From assembly GCA_964551305.1 (NCBI GenBank), contig CAZKBT010000046.1, positions 1 through 23,882 of the forward strand: DNA of 23,882 nt. The letters are read 5' to 3'. The position numbers were made by a program, and so were the translations under genes. Below are positions 13,871 through 22,009 of this stretch, piece by piece (positions within the stretch are counted from its first letter, which is position 1; every line of letters begins with the position of its first letter). Below the pieces are notes generated by a model. It searched no databases and had not been told where the DNA came from. It worked only from the letters and a program-made list of their open reading frames with translations. The DNA is from JBAZDC01 sp041654595 (GTDB taxonomy: Bacteria > Pseudomonadota > Gammaproteobacteria > Burkholderiales > Burkholderiaceae_B).

Positions 13871-14659
13871 ATGAGTTATCAAACCATCCTGTTTTCGCTT
13901 GCCGACGGCATTGCGCGGGTGACCTTGAACCGGCCCGACAAGCTGAACAGCTTCACCGTCGCCATGCACGAAGAATTGGCCGACGCCTTGGGCCGGATCG
14001 AGGCCGGCGACGTGCGCGTCATGGTGCTGACGGGAGCGGGCCGCGGCTTTTGCGCGGGCCAGGACTTGTCAGAGCGGGCCGTGACCGGGGACGGCCCGCG
14101 CGTGGACCTGGGTTCTACGGTGGAGAAATACTACGCGCCGCTGGTGCGCCGCCTGCGCGCCTTGCCTTTGCCGGTGGTGATCGGCGTGAACGGCGTGGCA
14201 GCGGGCGCGGGCGCCAACCTGGCCTTGGCGGGCGACATGGTGATAGCGGCCAAGTCGGCCAGCTTCATCGAGCCGTTCTGCCGCCTGGGCCTGGTGCCCG
14301 ATACGGGCGGGACGTATTTCTTGCCGCGCCTGGTCGGCCATGCGCGCGCGATGGGACTGTCCCTGCTGGGCAACAAGCTCAGCGCGGAAAAGGCCGAGCA
14401 GTGGGGATTGATATGGGAGACAGTCGAAGACGATGAGCTGGGTCCGCGCCTGGACGCGTTGGCGGCCCATTTCGCCGCCGCTCCGACCAAAGGCCTGGCC
14501 CATACCAAGCGTGCTCTGAGCGAAAGCTTGTCGAACACTCTGGACGAACAATTGAGGCTGGAGCTGGAGATGATGCGCGAATTGGGCGCCAGCGACGATT
14601 ACGCCGAAGGCGTGTCGGCATTCCTTAACAAGCGCGCGCCGGTATTCAAAGGAAAATAA
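13871..14659 (+). CDS. paaG: 1,2-epoxyphenylacetyl-CoA isomerase PaaG
   Basis: A 262-residue crotonase-fold enzyme, the same length as E. coli PaaG. It converts ring-1,2-epoxyphenylacetyl-CoA to oxepin-CoA and also isomerises a later dehydroadipyl-CoA intermediate. Motifs are RPDKLNSF (21-28), GRGFCAGQDLSE (58-69, the CoA-binding and first oxyanion loop), NGVAAGAGANLALAGD (107-122, the second oxyanion-hole glycine), and the catalytic acid region LVPDTGG (141-147, D144). ATG 13871 has GGGAG upstream; the longer frame from 13835 overlaps the end of paaN and is less likely. paaI follows after 2 bp. Confidence 0.95.
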   Translation: MSYQTILFSLADGIARVTLNRPDKLNSFTVAMHEELADALGRIEAGDVRVMVLTGAGRGFCAGQDLSERAVTGDGPRVDLGSTVEKYYAPLVRRLRALPLPVVIGVNGVAAGAGANLALAGDMVIAAKSASFIEPFCRLGLVPDTGGTYFLPRLVGHARAMGLSLLGNKLSAEKAEQWGLIWETVEDDELGPRLDALAAHFAAAPTKGLAHTKRALSESLSNTLDEQLRLELEMMRELGASDDYAEGVSAFLNKRAPVFKGK

Positions 14660-14661
14660 GC

Positions 14662-15135
14662 ATGACCGTGCTCAGTTCGTCATCCCCCATGCAGGCATTA
14701 CCCGAGGATCCGCAGGCGCTTGCCGAATTGGCCGCGTCCGCGATGTACGGCAATGACCCCGCGTCCCAGGCTCTGGGCGTCAAGCTGCTGTCGGTGGCGC
14801 CTGGCCGGGCTTCGATGAGCATGACCGTTCGGGCCGACATGCTGAACGGCCATAAGACCTGCCACGGAGGATTCATTTTCGCCCTGGCCGACAGCACGTT
14901 CGCCTTCGCCTGCAATTCGCGCAACCTCGCCACCGTGGCTTCCGGATGCTCGATCGATTATCTGGCGCCGAGCTTCGAAGGCGACGTCCTGACGGCATAC
15001 GCGAACGAATATTCGCTGGCCGGACGCACCGGTGTCTATGATGTCGAAGTCTGCAATCAGGATGGAAAGCGCATTGCCATTTTCCGGGGACGTTCGTATC
15101 GCATAAAGGGCCAGGTCGTGGGCGAGCCGGCTTGA
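14662..15135 (+). CDS. paaI: Hydroxyphenylacetyl-CoA thioesterase PaaI
   Basis: A 157-residue hotdog-fold thioesterase. The family motif N-G-H-x-x-x-HGGFIFALADSTFAFA lies at residues 62-82, with the catalytic Asp at 77. PaaI hydrolyses ring-hydroxylated phenylacetyl-CoA and other stalled CoA intermediates, releasing CoA when the pathway jams. The start at 14662 is two bases after the paaG stop, with AAGGAAAA overlapping the end of paaG, so coupling is tight. An alternative ATG at 14689 would remove nine residues. After it, 15136-15227 is a G+C-rich spacer in which I see no convincing promoter or terminator. Confidence 0.93.
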   Translation: MTVLSSSSPMQALPEDPQALAELAASAMYGNDPASQALGVKLLSVAPGRASMSMTVRADMLNGHKTCHGGFIFALADSTFAFACNSRNLATVASGCSIDYLAPSFEGDVLTAYANEYSLAGRTGVYDVEVCNQDGKRIAIFRGRSYRIKGQVVGEPA

Positions 15136-15227
15136 GACCGCCGGGTTGCCGGTAACGGCGGGTTCCGGCATCCGCCGCGAAGCCGCCCGATGTGCATTCT
15201 TTTGTATTTGCTAAAGGTGGAACCCAT

Positions 15228-16547
15228 ATGAACGCGTCGAATACGTCGAAACCGGGTCGCGACAGCATAGAACATGCCAGCCGCGATGAATTGCAAAGCC
15301 TGCAGCTGCAGAGGCTGAAATGGACGCTGAAGCATGCCTACGACAACGTGCCGCACTATAAGAAAGCTTTCGACGACGCGGGTGTGCATCCCGATGATCT
15401 GAAGCAATTGTCCGACCTTTCTCGTTTTCCGTTCACGACGAAACAGGATTTGCGCGATAATTATCCGTTCAAGATGTTCGCCGTGCCTCGAGACAAGGTC
15501 GTGCGCATTCACGCATCGAGCGGCACCACCGGCAAGCCCACGGTCGTGGGTTATACCGCCAAAGACATCGATAATTGGGCCGACCTGGTCGCGCGCTCGA
15601 TCTGGGCCTCGGGCGGGCGTCCGGGCGATATCGTCCATGTCGCCTATGGCTACGGCTTGTTCACCGGCGGATTGGGCGCGCATTACGGCGCCGAGCGCCT
15701 GGGCTGCAGCGTGGTGCCCATGTCGGGCGGCCAGACCGAGAAGCAGGTGCAGCTGATACAGGATTTCGAGCCCTCGATCATCATGGTCACGCCTTCGTAC
15801 TTCTGCAACATCCTCGATGAGATGGACAAGCAGGGCCTGGCTCCCCGCGACAGTTCCTTGCGCATCGGCATATTCGGCGCGGAGCCCTGGACGGGCCAGA
15901 TGCGGCAGGACATCGAACAGCGCGCGGGCATCGACGCGGTGGACATCTATGGCTTGTCCGAGGTCATGGGGCCGGGCGTGGCGATGGAGTGCGTCGAATC
16001 CAAGGACGGCCCCGTCGTATGGGAAGACCATTTTTATCCGGAAATCATCAACCCCGACACGGGCGAGCCCGCGGCCGGCGGCGAGCCCGGCGAGCTGGTG
16101 TTCACGTCGCTTACCAAGGAAGCGATGCCGGTCATCCGCTACCGCACGCGCGACCTGACGCGCCTGCTGCCCCCGACTTCGCGCAGCATGCGCCGCATCG
16201 ACAAGATCACCGGCCGCAGCGACGATATGCTGATCGTGCGCGGCGTCAACCTCTTCCCGACCCAGATAGAGGAGATCGTTCTCAAGTTTCCCGAACTTGC
16301 CACGCATTATCAATTGGTGTTGACACGCAGCGGCAATCTGGACGAGCTGGAGATCATTTCGGAAGTGAGGCCCGATTTCGATCGTCTGAGCGTGGCCGAT
16401 CGCGAGCGGCTGGCCGCCAAGCTCATGCATGCCGTGAAGACCTACGTCGGCATTTCGGCGCGCGTGACGGTGCACAGTTCGGGCTTGGTCGAGCGCAGCC
16501 TGACCGGCAAGGCCCGGCGCGTGGTGGACAAGCGCAATCGGCCGTAA
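15228..16547 (+). CDS. paaK: Phenylacetate-CoA ligase PaaK
   Basis: A 439-residue AMP-forming ligase that starts the pathway: phenylacetate + ATP + CoA to phenylacetyl-CoA, which is also the inducer sensed by PaaX. Motifs are the ATP-binding P-loop SSGTTGKPT (97-105), YGLSEVMGPG, the hinge aspartate region RTRDLTRL, and the C-terminal TGRSDDMLIVRGVNLFPTQIEE. The frame is open from 15192, but ATG 15228 follows AAGGTGG and gives the usual length. It is last in the paa cluster; the hairpin at 16592-16614 follows 45 bp after the stop. Confidence 0.96.
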   Translation: MNASNTSKPGRDSIEHASRDELQSLQLQRLKWTLKHAYDNVPHYKKAFDDAGVHPDDLKQLSDLSRFPFTTKQDLRDNYPFKMFAVPRDKVVRIHASSGTTGKPTVVGYTAKDIDNWADLVARSIWASGGRPGDIVHVAYGYGLFTGGLGAHYGAERLGCSVVPMSGGQTEKQVQLIQDFEPSIIMVTPSYFCNILDEMDKQGLAPRDSSLRIGIFGAEPWTGQMRQDIEQRAGIDAVDIYGLSEVMGPGVAMECVESKDGPVVWEDHFYPEIINPDTGEPAAGGEPGELVFTSLTKEAMPVIRYRTRDLTRLLPPTSRSMRRIDKITGRSDDMLIVRGVNLFPTQIEEIVLKFPELATHYQLVLTRSGNLDELEIISEVRPDFDRLSVADRERLAAKLMHAVKTYVGISARVTVHSSGLVERSLTGKARRVVDKRNRP

Positions 16548-16591
16548 ATGCGGGGCGTCGGCGCATGACGCCGCCGGCCGCAAGGCGCGCG

Positions 16592-16614
16592 AACCCGCCG
16601 ATAATCGGCGGGTT
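16592..16614 (+). terminator. Terminator hairpin at the end of the paa cluster
   Basis: AACCCGCCGAT-A-ATCGGCGGGTT is a perfect 11-bp inverted repeat around one base, folding realistically as a 9-bp stem with a 5-nt loop. It is followed by CAGG and four T (16619-16622). It lies 45 bp after the paaK stop and separates the paa genes from acpS. The T-run is short and displaced, so efficiency is uncertain. Confidence 0.65.
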
Positions 16615-16709
16615 CAGGTTTTATGGGTTCGCCATGTTCCGCTCGGCGGGCTCGCGGTATGATTGAACTGTGTGCGTCGGTGAATGCCAGTGGCGCAGGT
16701 GCATGGTTA

Positions 16710-17159
16710 ATGGATTCAGACCGTACGATGATTCAACACATACCGCAAGGCATAGCCGGCATAGGCACGGACATCGTTCGCATCGAACGCATCCAGCGCG
16801 CTTGGCTGCGTCACGGCGACCGTTTTCGCGACCGCTTGCTGGGCATGCAGGAGCGCGACGTGTTCGAACGGCGCCGGGCGCGCGACCTTCAGCGCGCAAT
16901 ACGCTATCTGGCCACGCGGTTCGCCGCCAAAGAGGCCTTTTCCAAGGCGATAGGCCTGGGCATGCACATGCCGATGGCCTGGTCGCGCATGCAAACCCTA
17001 AACGCGCCGGGCGGACGGCCTCAGGTGCGGCTGTCCGGGGCTCTGGAAGAATGGTATGAATCGCGTTTCGGGGCGGCGCACGTATCGCTTACCGACGAAC
17101 ACGACATCGCGGCGGCATTCGTCATCATCGAAGCGCGCGCCGACGTCCGCCACGGCTAG
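16710..17159 (+). CDS. acpS: Holo-[acyl-carrier-protein] synthase
   Basis: Transfers 4'-phosphopantetheine from CoA to apo-ACP for fatty acid synthesis. The signature GIGTDIVRIERI (17-28, Mg-binding D21) and RFAAKEAFSKAIG (70-82, E75) are both present. The frame opens at 16623; ATG 16710 (149 aa) has AGGT nine bases upstream, and ATG 16728 (143 aa) is also possible. Either is slightly longer than the usual 125-130 aa. A TATGAT (16658-16663) is the best -10 candidate, with no good -35. It is normally found after pdxJ in this order of bacteria; here the paa cluster precedes it instead. nagZ follows after 53 bp. Confidence 0.94.
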   Translation: MDSDRTMIQHIPQGIAGIGTDIVRIERIQRAWLRHGDRFRDRLLGMQERDVFERRRARDLQRAIRYLATRFAAKEAFSKAIGLGMHMPMAWSRMQTLNAPGGRPQVRLSGALEEWYESRFGAAHVSLTDEHDIAAAFVIIEARADVRHG

Positions 17160-17212
17160 CGCGCAGCGGATATTCCCACTAATCAAGCCATGTATGCGAC
17201 TGATGGAACGTT

Positions 17213-18274
17213 ATGAATAAAAAACCCCATTCGGCCTCGAGCGCCGTTCCCGGCCCGGTCATGGTCGACGTCGAAGGCACGAGCCTGACGGACCACGAGC
17301 GCGCCCGACTGCGCCACCCCTTGGTAGGCGGCGTGATCCTGTTCGCGCGCAACTTCCAGGACCGGACTCAATTGACCGCCCTGTGCGAGCAGATTCATGC
17401 CGCGCGCGACGAACCTTTGTTGATCGCCGTGGATCATGAGGGGGGCAGGGTGCAGCGGTTTCGCTCGGACGGCTTTACCCACATTCCCGCCATGCGCCTG
17501 TTCGGCGATCAGTGGGAGCAGGATCCGTTGCGCGCCATGCGCTTGGCGACCGAATCGGGCTATATATTGGGCGCGGAGTTGCGCGCCTGCGGCTTGGACA
17601 TGAGTTTCACGCCGGTGCTGGACCTGGATTACGGGGTAAGCCAGGTCATCGGCAACCGGGCCTTTCATCGTGATCCGCGCGTGGTGGCGATGCTGGCCCG
17701 ATCGTTGATACAAGGACTGCTGCATGCCGGCATGGCGGCATGCGGCAAGCACTTTCCCGGCCACGGCGCCGTGGAAGCGGACTCGCATCATGAAATCCCG
17801 GTGGACGAGCGTGAGCTCGACGATATTCTGTCGGAGGATGCGGCGCCCTATGACTGGCTGGGCGACATGGTGTTGCCCTCGGTCATGCCCGCCCACGTGA
17901 TCTACGCCAATGTCGATCCCCGGCCAGCCGGCTTTTCGTCGTTCTGGCTCCAGACCATCCTGCGCGGGCGGCTTGCCTACGACGGCGTGATTTTCTCCGA
18001 CGACCTGACCATGGAAGGGGCGACGGTGGCGGGGGACATCCTGGCGCGCGCCGACGCGGCGTTGAGCGCGGGCTGCGACATGGTGTTGGTGTGCAATCGT
18101 CCCGACCTGGCCGACGATCTGCTCGCGCGCCTGACGTTCGAGCACAGCGACGCCAGCGTGCAGAGGATACGGCGGCTCATGCCGGCCCGGCCCGCCCCCG
18201 ATTGGGACAGCCTACAAGCGGATGCGCGTTATCAGTATGCCCGACGACTTCAATCTCAAATCCTTTCTGGCTGA
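17213..18274 (+). CDS. nagZ: Beta-N-acetylglucosaminidase NagZ (GH3)
   Basis: A 353-residue cytoplasmic glycoside hydrolase family 3 enzyme of peptidoglycan recycling, removing GlcNAc from GlcNAc-anhydroMurNAc peptides. The NagZ-specific signature KHFPGHG (179-185) with the following DSHH (190-193) supplies the catalytic His-Asp dyad. SDDLTMEGA (262-270) carries the nucleophilic Asp. VDHEGGRVQRF (73-83) binds the substrate. The order acpS-nagZ is common in betaproteobacteria. The 3' end overlaps uvrC by 38 nt in another frame. Confidence 0.96.
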   Translation: MNKKPHSASSAVPGPVMVDVEGTSLTDHERARLRHPLVGGVILFARNFQDRTQLTALCEQIHAARDEPLLIAVDHEGGRVQRFRSDGFTHIPAMRLFGDQWEQDPLRAMRLATESGYILGAELRACGLDMSFTPVLDLDYGVSQVIGNRAFHRDPRVVAMLARSLIQGLLHAGMAACGKHFPGHGAVEADSHHEIPVDERELDDILSEDAAPYDWLGDMVLPSVMPAHVIYANVDPRPAGFSSFWLQTILRGRLAYDGVIFSDDLTMEGATVAGDILARADAALSAGCDMVLVCNRPDLADDLLARLTFEHSDASVQRIRRLMPARPAPDWDSLQADARYQYARRLQSQILSG

Positions 18275-20060
18275 CCTGCCGCATTTACCCGGCGTATACA
18301 GGCATATCGACGCCCAGGGCGAGGTGCTGTACGTCGGCAAGGCGCGTGATCTGAAGAAACGCGTCGGTTCGTATTTCCAGAAGACGCCGTCCAGTCCGAG
18401 GATCGCCCACATGGTGGCGCGCGTCCAAAGGCTTGAGGTGACTGTCACGCGCACCGAAGCCGAGGCTTTGCTGCTGGAAAACAATCTGATCAAGCGCCTG
18501 AAGCCGCGCTACAACATCCTGTTCCGGGACGATAAATCCTATCCCTATTTGATGCTCAGCGGGCACGACGCGCCGAGAATGGCGTATTACCGGGGCAGTA
18601 CGAGCGGCAAAGGCCGTTTTTTCGGTCCCTATCCCAATGCCTGGGCGGTTCGGGAAACGATGCAGATCGTCCAGAAAGTGTTTCGCCTGCGAACCTGTGA
18701 AGATAGCGTCTACGCCAACCGGTCGCGTCCATGCCTGCTGCATCAGATCGGACGGTGTTCCGCACCCTGTGTCGGCTTGGTGTCCTTGCAGGATTACCAG
18801 GCGGACGTGCGGCGCGCGATTCGCTTCCTGGACGGCCACGCGATGGAAGTCATGGAGGATATCGAGGCGCGCATGCTGCAGGCTTCGGAAACCCTCGAGT
18901 TCGAGCAGGCGGCGGTATTGCGCGACCAGATGGGCGCGCTGGCGCGCGTCCTGCAGCAGCAGTCGATGGAGCAGGTCGGCAACGACGACGTGGACGTGAT
19001 CGCAGTCGTGACGGCAGGCGGGCGGTATTGCGTGAACCTGGCGATGGTGCGGGCCGGGCGCCACTTGGGCGACAAGTCTTTCTTTCCGACGCATGCGCAG
19101 GACGAAACGCCGTCGGAAGTGCTGGCGGCGTTCGTCGCGCAGCACTACATGGACAGCAAGCTGCCGCCCATCCTGGTGTGCAGCCATCGCTTGCCCGATC
19201 CCGGATTGATGGACTTGCTGGCGCAGCAGACCGGGGTCAAGGCGCGTGTGCTGACGCGGCCCCAGGGCATGCGCAAGACTTGGCTGGAACAGGCTTTGAA
19301 GAATGCGGAACTGGCATTGAACCGTTCCCTGACGGAGTCCAGCGCCCGGGTCGCCCGCACCCTGGCATTGGCCGGCTTGCTGAATATGGACATGGATGAA
19401 GCGGCGCTGGATGCCTTGCACATCGAGTGTTTCGACATCAGCCATACGTCCGGCGAGGCGACGCAGGCGTCGTGCGTGGTGTATCGGCATCATGCCTTGC
19501 AGCCTTCGCTGTATCGCCGCTACAACATCGCGGGCATCACGCCGGGCGATGATTACGCCGCGATGCGCCAGGTGCTGAACAGGCGTTTTGCGCGCGTGGC
19601 CGATGGATTGGCCGACATGCCCAACGTCGTGCTGATCGATGGCGGAAAAGGACAGGTGGAAGTGGCGCGGCAGGTATTCGGCGAGCTGGGTCTGGATATC
19701 CAGACCCTGGTCGGGGTGGCCAAGGGGGAAGGGCGCAAGGTCGGCCTGGAAACGCTGGTCTTTGCCGACGGCAGGCCGCCGGTGGCGCTGGGCGTGGAAT
19801 CGGCGGCCTTGATGCTGGTCGCCCAGATCCGCGACGAAGCACACCGCTTCGCCATCACGGGCATGCGCGCGCAGCGCGCCAAGGCGCGCAACGTATCGCG
19901 CCTGGAGCAGATCGAAGGCATAGGCGCCAAGCGCCGTCAGAGGCTGCTGGGACGCTTCGGCGGTTTTTCCGGCGTGGCCGATGCCAGCGTAGACGATCTT
20001 TGCGGCGTCGAGGGAATCTCCCGCGATTTGGCGCAACGCATCTATGACGCGCTGCGATAG
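18237..20060 (+). CDS. uvrC: UvrABC excinuclease subunit C
   Basis: Makes both incisions in nucleotide excision repair. A 607-residue protein: the N-terminal GIY-YIG nuclease (PGVY at 18-21, YVGKARDLKKRV at 32-43), then the UVR/UvrB-binding region near residues 200-235, the RNase H-like C-terminal nuclease (ECFDISHTSGEATQASCVV; VLIDGGKGQ), and a helix-hairpin-helix tail (IEGIGAKRRQRLLGRFGG). The start is ATG 18237, giving MPDDFNLKSFLADLP; ATG 18222 would add five residues. Both lie inside nagZ, so translation is probably coupled. No LexA box is visible before it. Confidence 0.97.
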   Translation: MPDDFNLKSFLADLPHLPGVYRHIDAQGEVLYVGKARDLKKRVGSYFQKTPSSPRIAHMVARVQRLEVTVTRTEAEALLLENNLIKRLKPRYNILFRDDKSYPYLMLSGHDAPRMAYYRGSTSGKGRFFGPYPNAWAVRETMQIVQKVFRLRTCEDSVYANRSRPCLLHQIGRCSAPCVGLVSLQDYQADVRRAIRFLDGHAMEVMEDIEARMLQASETLEFEQAAVLRDQMGALARVLQQQSMEQVGNDDVDVIAVVTAGGRYCVNLAMVRAGRHLGDKSFFPTHAQDETPSEVLAAFVAQHYMDSKLPPILVCSHRLPDPGLMDLLAQQTGVKARVLTRPQGMRKTWLEQALKNAELALNRSLTESSARVARTLALAGLLNMDMDEAALDALHIECFDISHTSGEATQASCVVYRHHALQPSLYRRYNIAGITPGDDYAAMRQVLNRRFARVADGLADMPNVVLIDGGKGQVEVARQVFGELGLDIQTLVGVAKGEGRKVGLETLVFADGRPPVALGVESAALMLVAQIRDEAHRFAITGMRAQRAKARNVSRLEQIEGIGAKRRQRLLGRFGGFSGVADASVDDLCGVEGISRDLAQRIYDALR

Positions 20061-20075
20061 GGTAGTATTCCACTT

Positions 20076-20651
20076 ATGCCTATGAATTTACCGATTGCGC
20101 TGACTTGGTTGCGCGTTGCCATGATCCCGCTGATCGTGGGCCTTTATTATCTGCCGCAATCATGGATGGACCCGACGATGCGCGACGCCGTGGCCGCCGC
20201 CGCGTTCATCGTGGCGGCCTTGACCGATTGGCTGGACGGCTGGCTGGCAAGGCTGTGGAAGCAGACCTCGACCTTCGGCGCGTTCCTGGATCCGGTCGCC
20301 GACAAATTGATGGTGTGCGCGGCCTTGTTGATCCTGCTCGACCTGGATCGGGTCGATTCGTTCATCGCCCTGATCATCATCGGCAGGGAGATCACCATTT
20401 CCGCATTGCGTGAATGGATGGCGCGTATAGGGGCGAGCGACAGCGTCGCGGTGAACTGGCTGGGCAAATTCAAAACCGCGTCCCAGATGATCGCCATCCC
20501 GTGCCTGTTCTATTGGCAACCGCTGCATGGTATTCCCCTCGGCACGGTCGGAGGGATTCTTTTGATCATCGCGGCTATACTTACCGTGTGGTCCATGTGC
20601 TATTACCTGGCCAAGGCCTGGCCCGAAATACGCGACAAGGCTCAGCGCTGA
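20076..20651 (+). CDS. pgsA: CDP-diacylglycerol--glycerol-3-phosphate 3-phosphatidyltransferase
   Basis: An inner-membrane enzyme that makes phosphatidylglycerol phosphate, the first committed step to PG and cardiolipin. The 191-residue protein has the complete CDP-alcohol phosphotransferase motif DG-x2-AR-x8-G-x3-D-x3-D at residues 54-76 (D54, G55, A58, R59, G68, D72, D76). Hydrophobic helices lie near 8-25, 36-50, 79-96, 98-108 and 150-180. It starts 15 bp after uvrC, with ATG 20076 or 20082, and is probably cotranscribed with it, an order common in proteobacteria. Confidence 0.96.
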   Translation: MPMNLPIALTWLRVAMIPLIVGLYYLPQSWMDPTMRDAVAAAAFIVAALTDWLDGWLARLWKQTSTFGAFLDPVADKLMVCAALLILLDLDRVDSFIALIIIGREITISALREWMARIGASDSVAVNWLGKFKTASQMIAIPCLFYWQPLHGIPLGTVGGILLIIAAILTVWSMCYYLAKAWPEIRDKAQR

Positions 20652-20708
20652 CGGCGCATTTCCCTTTTCCGGTGCTTTTCTCCGGCATAGTGCAAGAGCG
20701 GTTTGACG

Positions 20709-22004
20709 ATGATGAGTACAGCTACGGCAGAGGCTTTTCCCGATCTTCCCGAAGTCAAGCGCAGGGACTGGACCATTATCGGCGTCGTCGGCATCGCGCA
20801 TGCCATGTCGCATTTTTTCCAACTGATACTGCCCACACTGTATATTTCGCTGGCCGCCGAATACGGCTACGACTATGTCCAGCTGGGTTCGCTGGTCTCG
20901 GCGTTCTTTCTGGTGTCCTGCCTGGGGCAGGCTTCCTCGGGTTTCGTCGTGGACCGTATCGGCGGCGCGCCGGTGCTGCATTTCGGCCTGGCTTGCTTTG
21001 CCCTGTCCGCCGTGCTGATCGGCGCGTCCACCGGCTATGTGACATTGCTCATCGCCGCCGTCATCGGCGGCATCGGCAATTCGGTATTTCATCCGGTCGA
21101 TTATTCCATACTCAATCAGCGCGTCAGCCCGCGCCGCCTGGGGCATGCGTTCAGCGCGCACGGCCTGACGGGAAATCTGGGCTGGGCGCTGACGCCGGTA
21201 TTCATGTCGACCATCATTTATCTGGCCGACTGGCGCGTGGCGGCATTTTCCGCCGCGGTGCTGATCGGCGCGGTGCTGTGGCTGACCTGGCTGGCCAGGC
21301 GCCTGCTGGCCGGGCCAACGCAGCGGGTCCAGGCGCGGGAAGACCAGGACGAAGAGCAGGCGTCGGGTAGCGCCTCGGCCGGCGGCAAGGGCTCGTCGGT
21401 GCTGGCGACCTTGTCCGAGCTCGTGTCGCAGCCGGCCCTATGGGGCGCGTTCCTGTTTTTCGCTTTTACCTCGATCGCCTTTTCGGCCGTGCAGAATTAC
21501 ACGATACCCCTGATGGGCGAGGTCTATGGCATCGATAAAGTTCTGGCGGGAACGACTTTGTCGGGCTATATGCTGGCCGCGGCGGCGGGCATGGTGCTGG
21601 GCGGATTTCTGGTGGGAGCCAATCCCCGCACGGAACTGACGGTGGCCGCCGCCCTGGTGGCCTCCGGGTTGACGCTGGTCTTTTTGGCGATGGGCTGGCT
21701 GCCGCCCTACGGAGCGGTGGCGCTGGTGGGAGTCGCGGGCTTTTGCTCCGGCGTGGCCGCGCCCTCGCGCGACATGCTCATACGCCGGGTAACGCCCAAG
21801 AAGGCGGTCGGAACGGTGTACGGGCTGGTGTATTCGGGCATGGACGTGGGCGCTTCGCTGGGCCCGGTGCTGTTCGGCCTGATGCTGGATGCCGGCCTCA
21901 GGCAAGGTCCCTGGTTCGGCGCGGGCGCGGCGTTCGCCGTTTCCGCTTTCCTGGCGATATGGGTGGCGCGGACGGCGGCCAAGCGTAAAGAAGGCCTGGC
22001 GTAA
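20709..22004 (+). CDS. MFS transporter, fosmidomycin-resistance (Fsr)-like
   Basis: A 431-residue major facilitator protein with about 12 membrane helices in two halves. They are separated by a charged loop at roughly residues 200-232 (REDQDEEQASGSASAGGK). The N-terminal helix carries GIAHAMSHFFQLILPTLY, a segment typical of the Fsr-like MFS subgroup, followed by a motif-A-like GFVVDRIGG. Members export fosmidomycin and other drugs, or are uncharacterised; the substrate cannot be read from sequence. Start choices are TTG 20703, ATG 20709 and ATG 20712; none has a strong ribosome-binding site. It lies 57 bp after pgsA and is convergent with queF across 5 bp, with no visible terminator. Confidence 0.86.
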   Translation: MMSTATAEAFPDLPEVKRRDWTIIGVVGIAHAMSHFFQLILPTLYISLAAEYGYDYVQLGSLVSAFFLVSCLGQASSGFVVDRIGGAPVLHFGLACFALSAVLIGASTGYVTLLIAAVIGGIGNSVFHPVDYSILNQRVSPRRLGHAFSAHGLTGNLGWALTPVFMSTIIYLADWRVAAFSAAVLIGAVLWLTWLARRLLAGPTQRVQAREDQDEEQASGSASAGGKGSSVLATLSELVSQPALWGAFLFFAFTSIAFSAVQNYTIPLMGEVYGIDKVLAGTTLSGYMLAAAAGMVLGGFLVGANPRTELTVAAALVASGLTLVFLAMGWLPPYGAVALVGVAGFCSGVAAPSRDMLIRRVTPKKAVGTVYGLVYSGMDVGASLGPVLFGLMLDAGLRQGPWFGAGAAFAVSAFLAIWVARTAAKRKEGLA

Positions 22005-22009
22005 ATGGC

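Noticed and set aside
15136..15227. Separate promoter or terminator between paaI and paaK
   Set aside because: Only short 4-bp G+C stems and no plausible -35/-10 pair were visible; paaK is more simply part of the same transcript.
18740..18760. CAGATCGGA as a second adapter remnant (start of the Illumina read adapter)
   Set aside because: The match ends after about nine bases and the sequence encodes the normal UvrC segment LLHQIGRCSAPC, so it is genuine coding DNA.
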